This document shows positions 9,563-19,069 of a stretch of 64,000 nt of DNA, piece after piece. Each line of letters starts with the position of its first letter. The stretch's first letter is position 1. Location of the stretch: the NCBI RefSeq assembly GCF_003634105.1, contig NZ_RBIQ01000007.1, positions 434,001 through 498,000 of the forward strand. Direction: 5' to 3'. Below the pieces are notes generated by a model. The model was not told where the DNA came from, did not search any database, and was given only the letters and a program-made list of their open reading frames with translations. The DNA is from Maribacter vaceletii (GTDB taxonomy: Bacteria; Bacteroidota; Bacteroidia; Flavobacteriales; Flavobacteriaceae). The position numbers and the translations under genes are program-made.

Positions 9563-12500
9563 ATGATAAACTATCAAAAAACAACATATTTAGTATTTGT
9601 TATTATCACCTTGTTATTTTCATGTTCTAAACCTGAAAATAACAAAACAATAAACTCCAAACTATTTGAAATAGTCCCAGACTCCATTAGCAACATAACT
9701 TTTTCTAACAATCCAAAAGAAAATGCTTTTATGAGTGCTTTAAATTATGATTACATGTACAATGGCGCAGGTGTATCTGTAGGAGATGTAAATGGCGACT
9801 CTTTACCAGATATTTTCTTTGTATCTAACCAAAATAAAAACGAATTATATTTAAACAATGGTGCATTAGAATTTAAAAATGTTTCTAAAATTGCAGGTAT
9901 TACAGGAGTATCTGGCTTTAAAACCGGAAGTACTTTTATAGATATAAATAATGACGGTTTACTAGATATTTACATATGTAAATCTGGGTTATACAAAGAT
10001 TCCGAAAAAAGAAAAAATGAGCTCTATATAAATCAAGGAAATAACCAAAACGGAATCCCCACTTTTATAGAAGAAGCCCATAAATACAAATTAGATTTAG
10101 AACATTATTCTACTCAAGCATCTTTTTTCGACTATGACAAAGATGGAGATTTAGATATGTTTTTAATCAATCATAATGTCGATTCTAATGTACACTACAA
10201 TTTTAATCACTATAAAAAAATAAAATCCGACCTCACTAGCGATAGATTATACCAAAACAATAATAATATTTTTAAAGATATCTCCAAAGAAGCTGGTTTA
10301 TTAAATGATGGCATCGGATATGGATTAGGAATTGCCATAGGTGACTTAAATAATGATACATGGCCAGACGTAATAGTAAGTCAAGATTTCACATCTAAAG
10401 ACCGCATGTACCTCAATCAGAAAAATGGCACTTTTAAAGAAATTATTAGCACCGCTACAGGACACATTTCTAACTTTTCCATGGGTAATGATATTGCCGA
10501 TTTTAATAATGACGGCTGGTTGGATTTCGTTTCTCTTGATATGGTTTCTGAAGACAACTATGGCATAAAAGCTAGTATGAGTGGCATGAACCCGGAACGA
10601 TTTAATTCCTTAATAGATCAAGGGTTTCACCATCAATATATGTATAATACCCTTCAAATAAATAACGGCATTTCTACGAAGAAGAAAATTCCTGTCTTTT
10701 CAGATGTTGCTGCCATGGCAGGCGTTGCGAGTACGGATTGGAGTTGGGGTCCTCTCTTTTTTGATATGGATAATGATGGTGACAAAGACCTATTTGTATC
10801 CAACGGAATAAAAAGAGACTTTAGAAATGTAGATTATATACATTACAGAGAACGTAAAGAGATTGAATTTGAAGAGAAAATAAAAAAAATATCCAAAAAA
10901 CTACGCCCCCTTTTTCAAGAACAGCATGATGCCGACATTATAAAAAACATGCCGCCAAGAAAAAAAGATAATTACTTCTATGAAAACCTTGGAGATGCGC
11001 AATTCCTCAAAAAGAATGGAGACTGGACAGTAGAAAAATTAACTGCAACCAATGGCGCTTCTTATGCCGACTTAGATAATGATGGTGATTTAGACTTAAT
11101 CACTAATAATATGAATGATAAAGCTTTTATTTACAAAAATAATAGCAGAGAATTAGGACTTGGAAGCTATTTAAAAATAAAATTAAAAGGTTCCTCTAAA
11201 AACATAAATGGTATTGGTGTAAGAGTTAGTATTATTACAACTCAAGGAACTCAAATTCTAGAGCAATATGCTTCAAGAGGGTTTCAATCTTCCAAAGATT
11301 ATTCACTACATTTTGGAGTAGGGAAAGAAACAATTATTGATACTCTAAAAATTAATTGGCCTAATGGTAAATCACAGTTATTAACAAATACTAAAAGCAA
11401 CCAAACTATAATATTAAATTATAAAGATGCTATAAATAGTATTGAAACAAAATCAACAAAAAAAACTAAATTTCAAGACATTACAAGCCAAATAAATCTT
11501 AATCATTACATTCCGCAAAACACTTTTGACGATTTTAAACGCGAAAGTCTATTACCTCATAAAATGTCTGAAGAAAGTATTGCCTTAGCTGTTGGCGATA
11601 TTAATAACGATGGTTTAGATGATTTTTTTGTAGGTGGAGCTTTAGGTTTCCCTGGAGCATTATATACACAAAATGAAAAAGGCAGATTTAAAATAGTAAA
11701 AACCAATCTTTTTATAAATGATAAAGAATATGAAGATGTTAATGCTACTTTTTCAGACTTAGATAAAGATGGCGATTTAGACTTGTACGTTGTTAGTGGT
11801 GGTAATGAACATAAAGTAGGGTCTAAATATTACAGTGATCGTATTTATTTTAACCAAAATGGTGTTTTTCATAAAACAAACATCCCATTTAACACTACAT
11901 TTTGTCATAGCGGAAGCATTGTAAAACCTTACGATTTTGATAGTGATGGCGATTTAGACCTTTTTGTTGGTAGCAGGCAAACACCTAATAAATACCCGTT
12001 TCCAGGAAGTAGTTTTCTTTTAAAAAATGAATCAAAAAAAGACCAAATAAAATTCTCTCTAATTACAAATAAAGAGCTTAACCAAATTGGAATGGTCACC
12101 GATGCTAATTGGGTTAATATAGATTCTGATGAGAAAAAAGAACTAGTAATTGTTGGAGAATGGATGCCCATAACCATATTTAAACAAGTAGATGGAAAAT
12201 TTATTAATTATACAGAAAAAACTGGTTTAGCAAAGAGTTCTGGTTGGTGGAACACAATAAAATCTCTTGATATTGACAAAGATGGCGACATGGATTTTAT
12301 TGCAGGTAATTTGGGACTAAATTCTAAATACAAAGCATCTACAGAAGCTCCTTTTGAAATATTCAGTAATGATTTTGATGATTCTGGCTCTTTAGACATT
12401 GTCTTAAGTTATCATCAAAATGGAGAGAAATTTCCTTTAAGAGGAAGACAGTGCAGTTCGCAACAAATGCCTTTCATTCAAAAAAAATTCCCAAACTATC

Positions 12501-12955
12501 ATACGTATGCTTCCGCCAGATTAGAAGAAGTGTATCCGCCAGAAAAAATGAAAGAAGCCTTGACATATAAGGCAAATACTTTTGCAACAAGCTACATAGA
12601 AAATAATGGGAATGGGACTTTTAATATCAAAAAAATGCCCCTTGGAGCCCAACAAAGTAGTGTAAAAAGTATATGTGCATTAGCAAATAAAAAAAATGAA
12701 ACTACAGATTTTCTTTTATTTGGAAACACTTACGGTTTTGAAGTAGAAACTCCAAGACAAGATGCTAGTTTTGGCACCTATTTACAAAAAGACAAAAACA
12801 ATTTTTATAAAGTAATAGAACCATCTAAAACTGGATTATACATTTCTGGTGAGATTACTAATGCAAAAAATATTTCATTAACAAATAATGAAAAAGGAAT
12901 ATTGATTGTAAAAAACAACGACAACCTACAATTAATTAAAGTAAATAATAGGTGA
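9563..12955 (+). CDS. FG-GAP/VCBS repeat lipoprotein with ASPIC/UnbV domain
   Basis: A large 1130 aa lipoprotein (signal ends LLFSC) of the CRTAC1-like type. Many FG-GAP/VCBS blades are visible through calcium-loop motifs such as DVNGDSLPD, DINNDGLLD, DYDKDGDLD, DLNNDTWPD, DMDNDGDKD, DLDNDGDLD and DINNDGLDD. These imply one or two beta-propellers that bind calcium. An ASPIC/UnbV domain lies near residues 533-620 (GVRVSIITTQGTQ, INWPNGKSQ). Its place directly after susCD suggests a surface glycan-binding or complex-stabilising role, though this is inference. Proteins of this type recur beside SusC/D pairs in marine Bacteroidota and their function is not settled. No catalytic motif was recognised. 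Confidence 0.88.
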   Translation: MINYQKTTYLVFVIITLLFSCSKPENNKTINSKLFEIVPDSISNITFSNNPKENAFMSALNYDYMYNGAGVSVGDVNGDSLPDIFFVSNQNKNELYLNNGALEFKNVSKIAGITGVSGFKTGSTFIDINNDGLLDIYICKSGLYKDSEKRKNELYINQGNNQNGIPTFIEEAHKYKLDLEHYSTQASFFDYDKDGDLDMFLINHNVDSNVHYNFNHYKKIKSDLTSDRLYQNNNNIFKDISKEAGLLNDGIGYGLGIAIGDLNNDTWPDVIVSQDFTSKDRMYLNQKNGTFKEIISTATGHISNFSMGNDIADFNNDGWLDFVSLDMVSEDNYGIKASMSGMNPERFNSLIDQGFHHQYMYNTLQINNGISTKKKIPVFSDVAAMAGVASTDWSWGPLFFDMDNDGDKDLFVSNGIKRDFRNVDYIHYRERKEIEFEEKIKKISKKLRPLFQEQHDADIIKNMPPRKKDNYFYENLGDAQFLKKNGDWTVEKLTATNGASYADLDNDGDLDLITNNMNDKAFIYKNNSRELGLGSYLKIKLKGSSKNINGIGVRVSIITTQGTQILEQYASRGFQSSKDYSLHFGVGKETIIDTLKINWPNGKSQLLTNTKSNQTIILNYKDAINSIETKSTKKTKFQDITSQINLNHYIPQNTFDDFKRESLLPHKMSEESIALAVGDINNDGLDDFFVGGALGFPGALYTQNEKGRFKIVKTNLFINDKEYEDVNATFSDLDKDGDLDLYVVSGGNEHKVGSKYYSDRIYFNQNGVFHKTNIPFNTTFCHSGSIVKPYDFDSDGDLDLFVGSRQTPNKYPFPGSSFLLKNESKKDQIKFSLITNKELNQIGMVTDANWVNIDSDEKKELVIVGEWMPITIFKQVDGKFINYTEKTGLAKSSGWWNTIKSLDIDKDGDMDFIAGNLGLNSKYKASTEAPFEIFSNDFDDSGSLDIVLSYHQNGEKFPLRGRQCSSQQMPFIQKKFPNYHTYASARLEEVYPPEKMKEALTYKANTFATSYIENNGNGTFNIKKMPLGAQQSSVKSICALANKKNETTDFLLFGNTYGFEVETPRQDASFGTYLQKDKNNFYKVIEPSKTGLYISGEITNAKNISLTNNEKGILIVKNNDNLQLIKVNNR

Positions 12956-13096
12956 TTTTAATTGTTTTATCGAATGTTCGGAAACGTTTTCGAAAATTAA
13001 CCCCCCTTTCGGAAAGGTTTTCGGAAATAAAATTTTTGAATTAATTAAAAACTAAAAAAAATAACACTTTATTGTAACTACAAACCACTCAAAACT
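12956..13096 (+). promoter_or_regulatory. Control region of the symporter gene with paired operators
   Basis: A 141 bp gap holding two operator-like sites, GGAAACGTTTTC at 12980-12991 and GGAAAGGTTTTC at 13011-13022. They are identical at 11 of 12 positions and their centres are 31 bp apart. The first is part of a near-perfect 18 bp palindrome at 12977-12994 with one mismatched pair. TTTTCGGAAATAAA at 13018-13031 repeats exactly at 4291-4304 near lacI. An internal, LacI-controlled promoter for the symporter and downstream genes is the likely meaning. No clear -7 box was identified. Confidence 0.7.
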
Positions 13097-14749
13097 ATGA
13101 CTAAAATTGATATTGGAGTAATTATAATTTTCACCTTACTAGTTTTTGTATGCGGAATGAGTTTCTCTAAATCTGGCAAAAACATGAAATCTTTTTTTGC
13201 TGCCGGTGGTGCACTTCCTTGGTGGATGAGTGGATTATCTTTATTCATGAGTTTCTTTTCTGCTGGTACTTTTGTGGTATGGGGTTCTATTGCATACAAA
13301 AGTGGTATGGTTGCTATTGCTATTCAATGGACCATGTGTATTGCAGGTATAATTATTGCCTTTTGGATTGCACCAAAATGGCAAAAAACCAAAGCCCTAA
13401 CCACTGCCGAATTTATAACCGATAGATTAGGTAAAAGCACCCAAAAAATTTACACCTATCTATTTCTTGTAATTTCAATTTTTAGCACCGGCGCCTTTCT
13501 ATATCCAGTTGCTAAAATTGTAGAAGTATCAACAGGGATTCCAATATACACAAGTATCATCTTTTTAGGAATTCTTATCCTAATTTACACCGCAGTTGGT
13601 GGCTTATGGGCTGTAATTGTTACCGATGTTTTGCAATTTGTTGTATTAACAGCTGCTGTATTAATTGTGGTTCCATTATCTTTTGATAAAATAGGAGGCT
13701 TAGATAATTTTATAACTAAAGCGCCAGAACATTTTTTCGATTTTGTAAATACAGAGTACTCCCCTTTATTTATGATTGCTTTTGGATTGTATAATCTATT
13801 CTTTATTGCTGGTAATTGGGCATACGTACAACGCTATACAAGTGTAGCAACACCTAAAGACGCAAAAAAAGTAGGACTTCTTTTTGGTGGCCTTTATACT
13901 ATTAGTCCATTAATATGGATGCTACCTCCAATGATTTACAGAATATTAAATCCAGAATTAGGGAATCTTGCCGAAGAAGGGGCTTATTTATTAATGTGTA
14001 AAGAAGTATTACCTGTTGGAATGTTAGGTTTAATGCTCGGAGGAATGGTTTTTGCCACTTCTAGCTCTGTAAATACTACATTAAATATTTCTGCTGGAGT
14101 TTTAGCAAATGACATATATAAACATTTAAAGCCTAAAGCCAGTAATGACCAACTAGTAAAAGTGGGTCGTATAGCTACTATAATTTTAGGGGTATTAACT
14201 ATAGGAATTGCATTACTAGTTCCCTTTTTAGGAGGAATTGTGGAAGTAGTAATGAGTTTAGCTGCATTAACAGGTGGTGCTATGTTCTTACCTCCATTAT
14301 GGGCATTATTTTCTAAAAGACAAACTGGAAAAACAGTGCTATTAGTTACCATAATATCTTTAGTAATTAATGCTTTCTTTAAATTTTTAAGTCCAACTAT
14401 ATTAAACATCACTTTAGATAGAGCTCAAGAAATGGGACTAGGAGCTGCAGTTCCTATTCTCTCTTTAGCAATTATAGAGTTTTATTTATACAATAAAAAA
14501 ACAAGTACAGTACAACATGACAACCATGCAAAACTTGTAATTACAAAATTAGAAGAAGCGCAAGAGGAAGAAGAGTCTAACGAAGGAAATAAAAAAGGAA
14601 CAAAAGTAATTGGGATTGGGGTTGCTGCAACAGGATTACTAATATTATTACTTTCTTTTATAGCAGAAAACGGAGCGTTATTAGTAGGCGGAATGGGCGT
14701 TTTGGTTCTTTTCCTTGGAATCTTCATCATTAAAAAATCGAGAATATAA
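13097..14749 (+). CDS. Sodium/solute symporter (SSS family)
   Basis: A 550 aa inner-membrane protein with about 13-14 hydrophobic helices, typical of SSS-family sodium-coupled sugar carriers. The family signature is visible at the N-terminus (FFAAGGALPWWMSGLSLFMSFFSAGTF) and in the helix GNWAYVQRYTSVATPKDAKK. An acidic, lysine-rich cytoplasmic loop (EEAQEEEESNEGNKKG) precedes the last two helices. The gene has its own upstream operator pair matching that of susC, so it probably belongs to the same LacI regulon. It would import the monosaccharide or anhydro-sugar released in the periplasm. The sugar itself cannot be deduced. Confidence 0.94.
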   Translation: MTKIDIGVIIIFTLLVFVCGMSFSKSGKNMKSFFAAGGALPWWMSGLSLFMSFFSAGTFVVWGSIAYKSGMVAIAIQWTMCIAGIIIAFWIAPKWQKTKALTTAEFITDRLGKSTQKIYTYLFLVISIFSTGAFLYPVAKIVEVSTGIPIYTSIIFLGILILIYTAVGGLWAVIVTDVLQFVVLTAAVLIVVPLSFDKIGGLDNFITKAPEHFFDFVNTEYSPLFMIAFGLYNLFFIAGNWAYVQRYTSVATPKDAKKVGLLFGGLYTISPLIWMLPPMIYRILNPELGNLAEEGAYLLMCKEVLPVGMLGLMLGGMVFATSSSVNTTLNISAGVLANDIYKHLKPKASNDQLVKVGRIATIILGVLTIGIALLVPFLGGIVEVVMSLAALTGGAMFLPPLWALFSKRQTGKTVLLVTIISLVINAFFKFLSPTILNITLDRAQEMGLGAAVPILSLAIIEFYLYNKKTSTVQHDNHAKLVITKLEEAQEEEESNEGNKKGTKVIGIGVAATGLLILLLSFIAENGALLVGGMGVLVLFLGIFIIKKSRI

Positions 14750-14797
14750 AGCAAATACAACTGCCATTAAATAGAATATAAAATAATAGATTATTAC

Positions 14798-17077
14798 ATG
14801 TTAATACAAAATTTCCAAGAAAAGATACGCGATAACAAAACCATTATTACAAATACTGATTTTGTAATTGTTGGTGGAGGAACAGCTGGTGTATGTGCTG
14901 CTATTACAGCAGCTAGAAAAGGAACAAAAACAGTACTTATTCAAGACAGACCAGTATTGGGTGGTAATGCCTCCTCAGAAGTTCGTTTATGGATTTTAGG
15001 AGCTACCTCTCACATGGGAAACAATAACCGTTGGGCTCGTGAAGGTGGAGTTATGGATGAGATACTTGTAGAAAACATGTATCGTAATAAAGAAGGAAAT
15101 GCTGTTATTTTTGATACTATCCTTCTTGAAAAAGTAATGCTAGAAAAAAACATTACGCTCTTGCTAAATACTAGTGTTTATGATATAACAAAAACGAGTG
15201 ATACAAAAATAGAATCAGTTAAAGCTTTTTGTTCTCAGAATTCTACCGAATATAAAATAAAAGCCCCTATTTTTTGTGATGCCTCTGGAGATGGAATTGT
15301 TGCTTTTAAAGCTGGTGCTTCTTTTAGAATGGGTGCTGAAACCAGAGAAGAGTTTGGAGAATTATTTGCTCCAGACAAAGCATACGGAGAGCTTTTAGGG
15401 CACTCTATGTACTTTTACAGTAAAAGAGAAAATACTCCTGTAAAATATACTCCTCCTGCTTTTGCTTTAAAAGACATTACAGAAATTCCAAGGTATAAAG
15501 CGATTGATAAGGATGATAAAGGATGTCGCTTTTGGTGGTTTGAATATGGAGGAAGAGGCGATACTATTTATGACACCGAAGAAATAAAACAGGAACTATG
15601 GAAAGTAATTTATGGTGTTTGGGATTATATTAAAAACTCCGGGGAATTTGATGATGTAGAAAACCATACTTTAGAATGGGTGGGTACAATTCCTGGAAAG
15701 AGAGAAAGTCGTCGTTTTGAAGGTTTGTATATGATGAAACAGCAAGATGTTTTGAATCAGTGCCAATTTGATGATGCAATTGCACACGGAGGTTGGGCCA
15801 TAGATTTACACCCTGCAGATGGCATATACAGTGAACTTTCAGGTTGCACACAATGGCATTCTAAAGGTATTTATCAAATCCCATATCGTTCTTTTGTAAG
15901 TAAAGACATTGATAACCTTCTACTAGCCGGTAGAATCATTAGTGCTACGCATGTAGCTTTTGGTTCTACAAGAGTAATGGCTACTACTGGTTTATGCGGC
16001 CAAGCTGTTGGTATGGCTGCTGCCGTTTGTAATGAAAAAAACATTTTGCCAGCACAAATTCTTGAAGAGAATAGAATTAACTATTTGCAAAACGAATTAA
16101 ATAAAATTGGTCAGAGTATTCCAAATATTCCTATAGAGAAAACAAGTAATCTACTTAATAAAGCAACTATAAGTTCCTCTTCAGAATTACAATTATCAAA
16201 AATTCCGTTTAATGGAGAATGGATGCCTCTTAGCACTGCTTCTGCGCAACTCTTACCTTTATCTGCGAATAAAAAATATACTTTTAAAGTTAACGTAAAA
16301 GCCGAAGAAAATACAGCAATTACCGCACAATTGCGTACTTCTGAAAAAACAAATAACTATACCCCTGAAGTAATTTTAGAAACTCAAGAAATTACATTAT
16401 CTGAAGGAGAGCAATACATTACTATTTCTTTTGATGTTGTACTTCCTAAGGAACAATATGCTTTTATAACCTTTTTAGTTAACGATAAGGTTAGTATACT
16501 AACCAGCGAAGAAAGATATTCTGGTGTCTTATCTGTATTTAATGGTGTTAACAAAGCAGTTTCTAATAACGGAAAACAAACCCCACCAGACGGAATTGGA
16601 GTAGATACTTTTGAATTCTGGATTCCTCATCGTAGACCAGAAGGAAAAAACATAGCAATGGAAATTATTCCTGCATTATCCTCTTTTAATATAACAAACC
16701 TTGGTAATGGATATGTTAGACCAGGAATAGGAGCCAATGCATGGGTTGCTGACATTAATGATTCTAAACCTAGTATAAAAGTGGAATGGGACACAGAACA
16801 AACCATTTCAGAGATTAAACTATTTTTAGATACCGATTATGACCATCCAATGGAATCTACTTTGTACGGACATCCAGAATCTGTTATTCCTTTTTGTATT
16901 CAAAAGTATATAATCAAAGATTTAGACGGTACTGTTTTGGCTTCTACAGAAGATAACCATCAAACTATAAACACCATTAAATTTAAAGATAGTATTACCA
17001 CTAAAGGTTTTACAATAGAAGTAGCGCATCCTTCTAAGGAAGTTCCTGCAGCCATTTTTGAAATATTATGTAGTTAA
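14798..17077 (+). CDS. Cytosolic FAD-dependent oxidoreductase with C-terminal beta-sandwich region
   Basis: A 759 aa flavoprotein resembling the FAD_oxidored (PF12831-type) family. The dinucleotide-binding fold starts at residue 21 (DFVIVGGGTAGVCAA, GGGTAG at 26-31) and continues with VLGGNASSEVRLWI. A second FAD-contact region lies near residues 365-410 (LLLAGRIISATHVAFGSTRVMATTGLCGQAVG). Residues from about 430 to the end form one or two beta-rich domains, the last resembling a discoidin-like sandwich. There is no signal peptide and no plausible upstream start, so it should be cytosolic, unlike nearly all neighbours. It follows the symporter by 48 bases, which suggests oxidation of the imported sugar, but that is inference. 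The substrate is unknown. Confidence 0.85.
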   Translation: MLIQNFQEKIRDNKTIITNTDFVIVGGGTAGVCAAITAARKGTKTVLIQDRPVLGGNASSEVRLWILGATSHMGNNNRWAREGGVMDEILVENMYRNKEGNAVIFDTILLEKVMLEKNITLLLNTSVYDITKTSDTKIESVKAFCSQNSTEYKIKAPIFCDASGDGIVAFKAGASFRMGAETREEFGELFAPDKAYGELLGHSMYFYSKRENTPVKYTPPAFALKDITEIPRYKAIDKDDKGCRFWWFEYGGRGDTIYDTEEIKQELWKVIYGVWDYIKNSGEFDDVENHTLEWVGTIPGKRESRRFEGLYMMKQQDVLNQCQFDDAIAHGGWAIDLHPADGIYSELSGCTQWHSKGIYQIPYRSFVSKDIDNLLLAGRIISATHVAFGSTRVMATTGLCGQAVGMAAAVCNEKNILPAQILEENRINYLQNELNKIGQSIPNIPIEKTSNLLNKATISSSSELQLSKIPFNGEWMPLSTASAQLLPLSANKKYTFKVNVKAEENTAITAQLRTSEKTNNYTPEVILETQEITLSEGEQYITISFDVVLPKEQYAFITFLVNDKVSILTSEERYSGVLSVFNGVNKAVSNNGKQTPPDGIGVDTFEFWIPHRRPEGKNIAMEIIPALSSFNITNLGNGYVRPGIGANAWVADINDSKPSIKVEWDTEQTISEIKLFLDTDYDHPMESTLYGHPESVIPFCIQKYIIKDLDGTVLASTEDNHQTINTIKFKDSITTKGFTIEVAHPSKEVPAAIFEILCS

Positions 17078-17092
17078 CCAAATTAAAGAAAA

Positions 17093-19066
17093 ATGAAGCT
17101 ATCTAAAATCAACTTTAACACTATAACATTTAAACAAATAGCCAATATACTTTCTATTGTTTGTATTCTAATTTCTGTTGTTTCTTGTTCCACTAAAAAA
17201 GAGCAACTCATAATAACTAACGGCGCTGTTAAAGTTGATATAATTACCCTTGACAATAACCAACTTGCGTATACAATTACTAAAGAAAATCAAATAGTAC
17301 TAGATACTTCTTTATTGGGCATTGTAGTAAATAATCGTTCTTTAGGGAGTAATTCTGAAATAATAAAGAAGGAAGCTTCTACTATCTCTACTAGTTTTCC
17401 TTTATTAGGAATAAAGGAAAAGGCAATTTATAATGCTAATCAGACCAATTTTACATTAAAAGAAGAAGATGGTTTTACTTGGAATATAGAGTTTAACGTT
17501 TCTTCTGAAGGTGTAGCATATCGTTATATAGTTCCAGGAGAAGGACATCAAACAGTAAATACAGAAATAACATCTTTTAAACTACCTAATAAAACAAAAG
17601 TTTGGTACTTTGAAAGAGATAGTGACTGGAAGCTAAAATCGCATGCAGGAGAATGGTTATCAACAGACATTTCTGCTATGCCAACAGTTTCTAAAATGGG
17701 CCCTATACAAGGTCTAACTTTAACTTGCGAATTACCAAATGGGGGTTATGCCCTTATAGCAGAATCTGCCTTGTTTAATTATAGCGGTTTACGCTTAAAA
17801 GCTATCGGAAATAATACTTTTAAAGCAAACTTTACAGAAGAAGAAACTGGTTTTGTTGTAGAAAACCAAGTAACCTCTGCATGGCGTTGTATTTTGTTAG
17901 CAGATGATTTAAATGCATTAGCAAACAATACTATGGTTGCCGCTTTAAACCCTGCACCAGACCCAAGTATATTTACAAATACAAGCTGGATTAAACCAGG
18001 AAAATCGGTTTGGCATTGGTGGTCTGGAAAATACGTTAATTACAAAGAAGAAAGAGAAATGGTAGAAGATGCCGAAGCTCTCAATTTTGAGTATTCCATG
18101 GTCGATGAAGGCTGGGAAAGATGGGATAACAAGTGGAAAAGCGTAAAAGAATTATGCGATTTTGCTAAAACAAAAGACGTTGGTATTTTTCTTTGGAAGC
18201 ATTCCAAAGAAATAAACTTTCCAGAAAATGATTATGCTGTTATGCGTCATTTTTTAGATAGTGTAAAGCAAGTAGGAGCTGTTGGTGTAAAAGTAGATTT
18301 TATGAATGGCCAGAGTAAATCCTTAATTGCTTTTGATGAAGCCCTTTTAAAAAATACTGCTAAACGACAGTTAATGGTTAACTTTCATGGCTGCCAACAA
18401 AGCTCAGGAGAATACAGAACCTACCCTAATGAAGTAACTAGGGAAGGTATTAGAGGTTTAGAAGTAAACCATATGAAAGAAGGGCCTTTACCAGCATCAC
18501 ACAACGCTGCCTTACCATTTACAAGATATGTAACTGGTCATGCAGATTACACTCCTATTGGGTTTACAGAGCCAGGGGAAACAACATGGGCGCACCAATT
18601 AGGAACCTTAGTAGCATTTTATTCTCCATTTAATTGTATTGCAGAGAATACGCAATTTCTACTAAAAAACGAATCTGTACAACCAGCTATAAACTTTATT
18701 AAAGAAGTTCCTTCCGTTTGGGATGAAACTTTGGTACTACCAGAAAGTAAAATAGGAGAATTGGCGGCCATCGCAAGAAGAGATAAGCAAGATTGGTATG
18801 TTGGTGTATTACATGCAAGAGAGCAAGAAAAACTTATTATAGATTGTAGTTTTCTAGAAGAAGGAGATTATACAGCAACCATTTTTACAGATGATATAGG
18901 TGCTAAAAGAATTAATCTAGAAGGATTAAACAAAGAGGCAAACTTAAGACAATGGAATACTGCCGTACCATTTAAAAAAGAAACACAAGTAGTACATAAA
19001 AATTCTAAAATAGAGATAACCTTAGCTCCTAAAGGAGGAGCCGCAATTCAATTTAAAAGAAACTAG
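17093..19066 (+). CDS. GH97 family glycoside hydrolase lipoprotein, probably alpha-galactosidase type
   Basis: A 657 aa lipoprotein (signal ends VVSC) with the three-part GH97 layout: an N-terminal super-sandwich, a central barrel with SVWHWWSG and YSMVDEGWERW, and a C-terminal sheet domain. GH97 includes inverting alpha-glucosidases and retaining alpha-galactosidases. Here the barrel has KVDFM with Asp402 where retaining members carry the nucleophile, and a downstream TREGIRGLE segment that could supply the acid/base. I therefore favour a retaining, alpha-galactosidase-like enzyme, inferred by motif only. It lies 15 bases after the FAD oxidoreductase and 3 bases before a sulfatase. It would remove terminal alpha-linked hexoses in the periplasm. 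Confidence 0.88.
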   Translation: MKLSKINFNTITFKQIANILSIVCILISVVSCSTKKEQLIITNGAVKVDIITLDNNQLAYTITKENQIVLDTSLLGIVVNNRSLGSNSEIIKKEASTISTSFPLLGIKEKAIYNANQTNFTLKEEDGFTWNIEFNVSSEGVAYRYIVPGEGHQTVNTEITSFKLPNKTKVWYFERDSDWKLKSHAGEWLSTDISAMPTVSKMGPIQGLTLTCELPNGGYALIAESALFNYSGLRLKAIGNNTFKANFTEEETGFVVENQVTSAWRCILLADDLNALANNTMVAALNPAPDPSIFTNTSWIKPGKSVWHWWSGKYVNYKEEREMVEDAEALNFEYSMVDEGWERWDNKWKSVKELCDFAKTKDVGIFLWKHSKEINFPENDYAVMRHFLDSVKQVGAVGVKVDFMNGQSKSLIAFDEALLKNTAKRQLMVNFHGCQQSSGEYRTYPNEVTREGIRGLEVNHMKEGPLPASHNAALPFTRYVTGHADYTPIGFTEPGETTWAHQLGTLVAFYSPFNCIAENTQFLLKNESVQPAINFIKEVPSVWDETLVLPESKIGELAAIARRDKQDWYVGVLHAREQEKLIIDCSFLEEGDYTATIFTDDIGAKRINLEGLNKEANLRQWNTAVPFKKETQVVHKNSKIEITLAPKGGAAIQFKRN

Positions 19067-19069
19067 ATT

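Noticed and set aside
13984-14412. Minus-strand open frame of 142 codons inside the symporter gene
   Set aside because: It lies wholly opposite a well-supported SSS gene, has no recognisable domain, and looks like a mirror of the coding frame.
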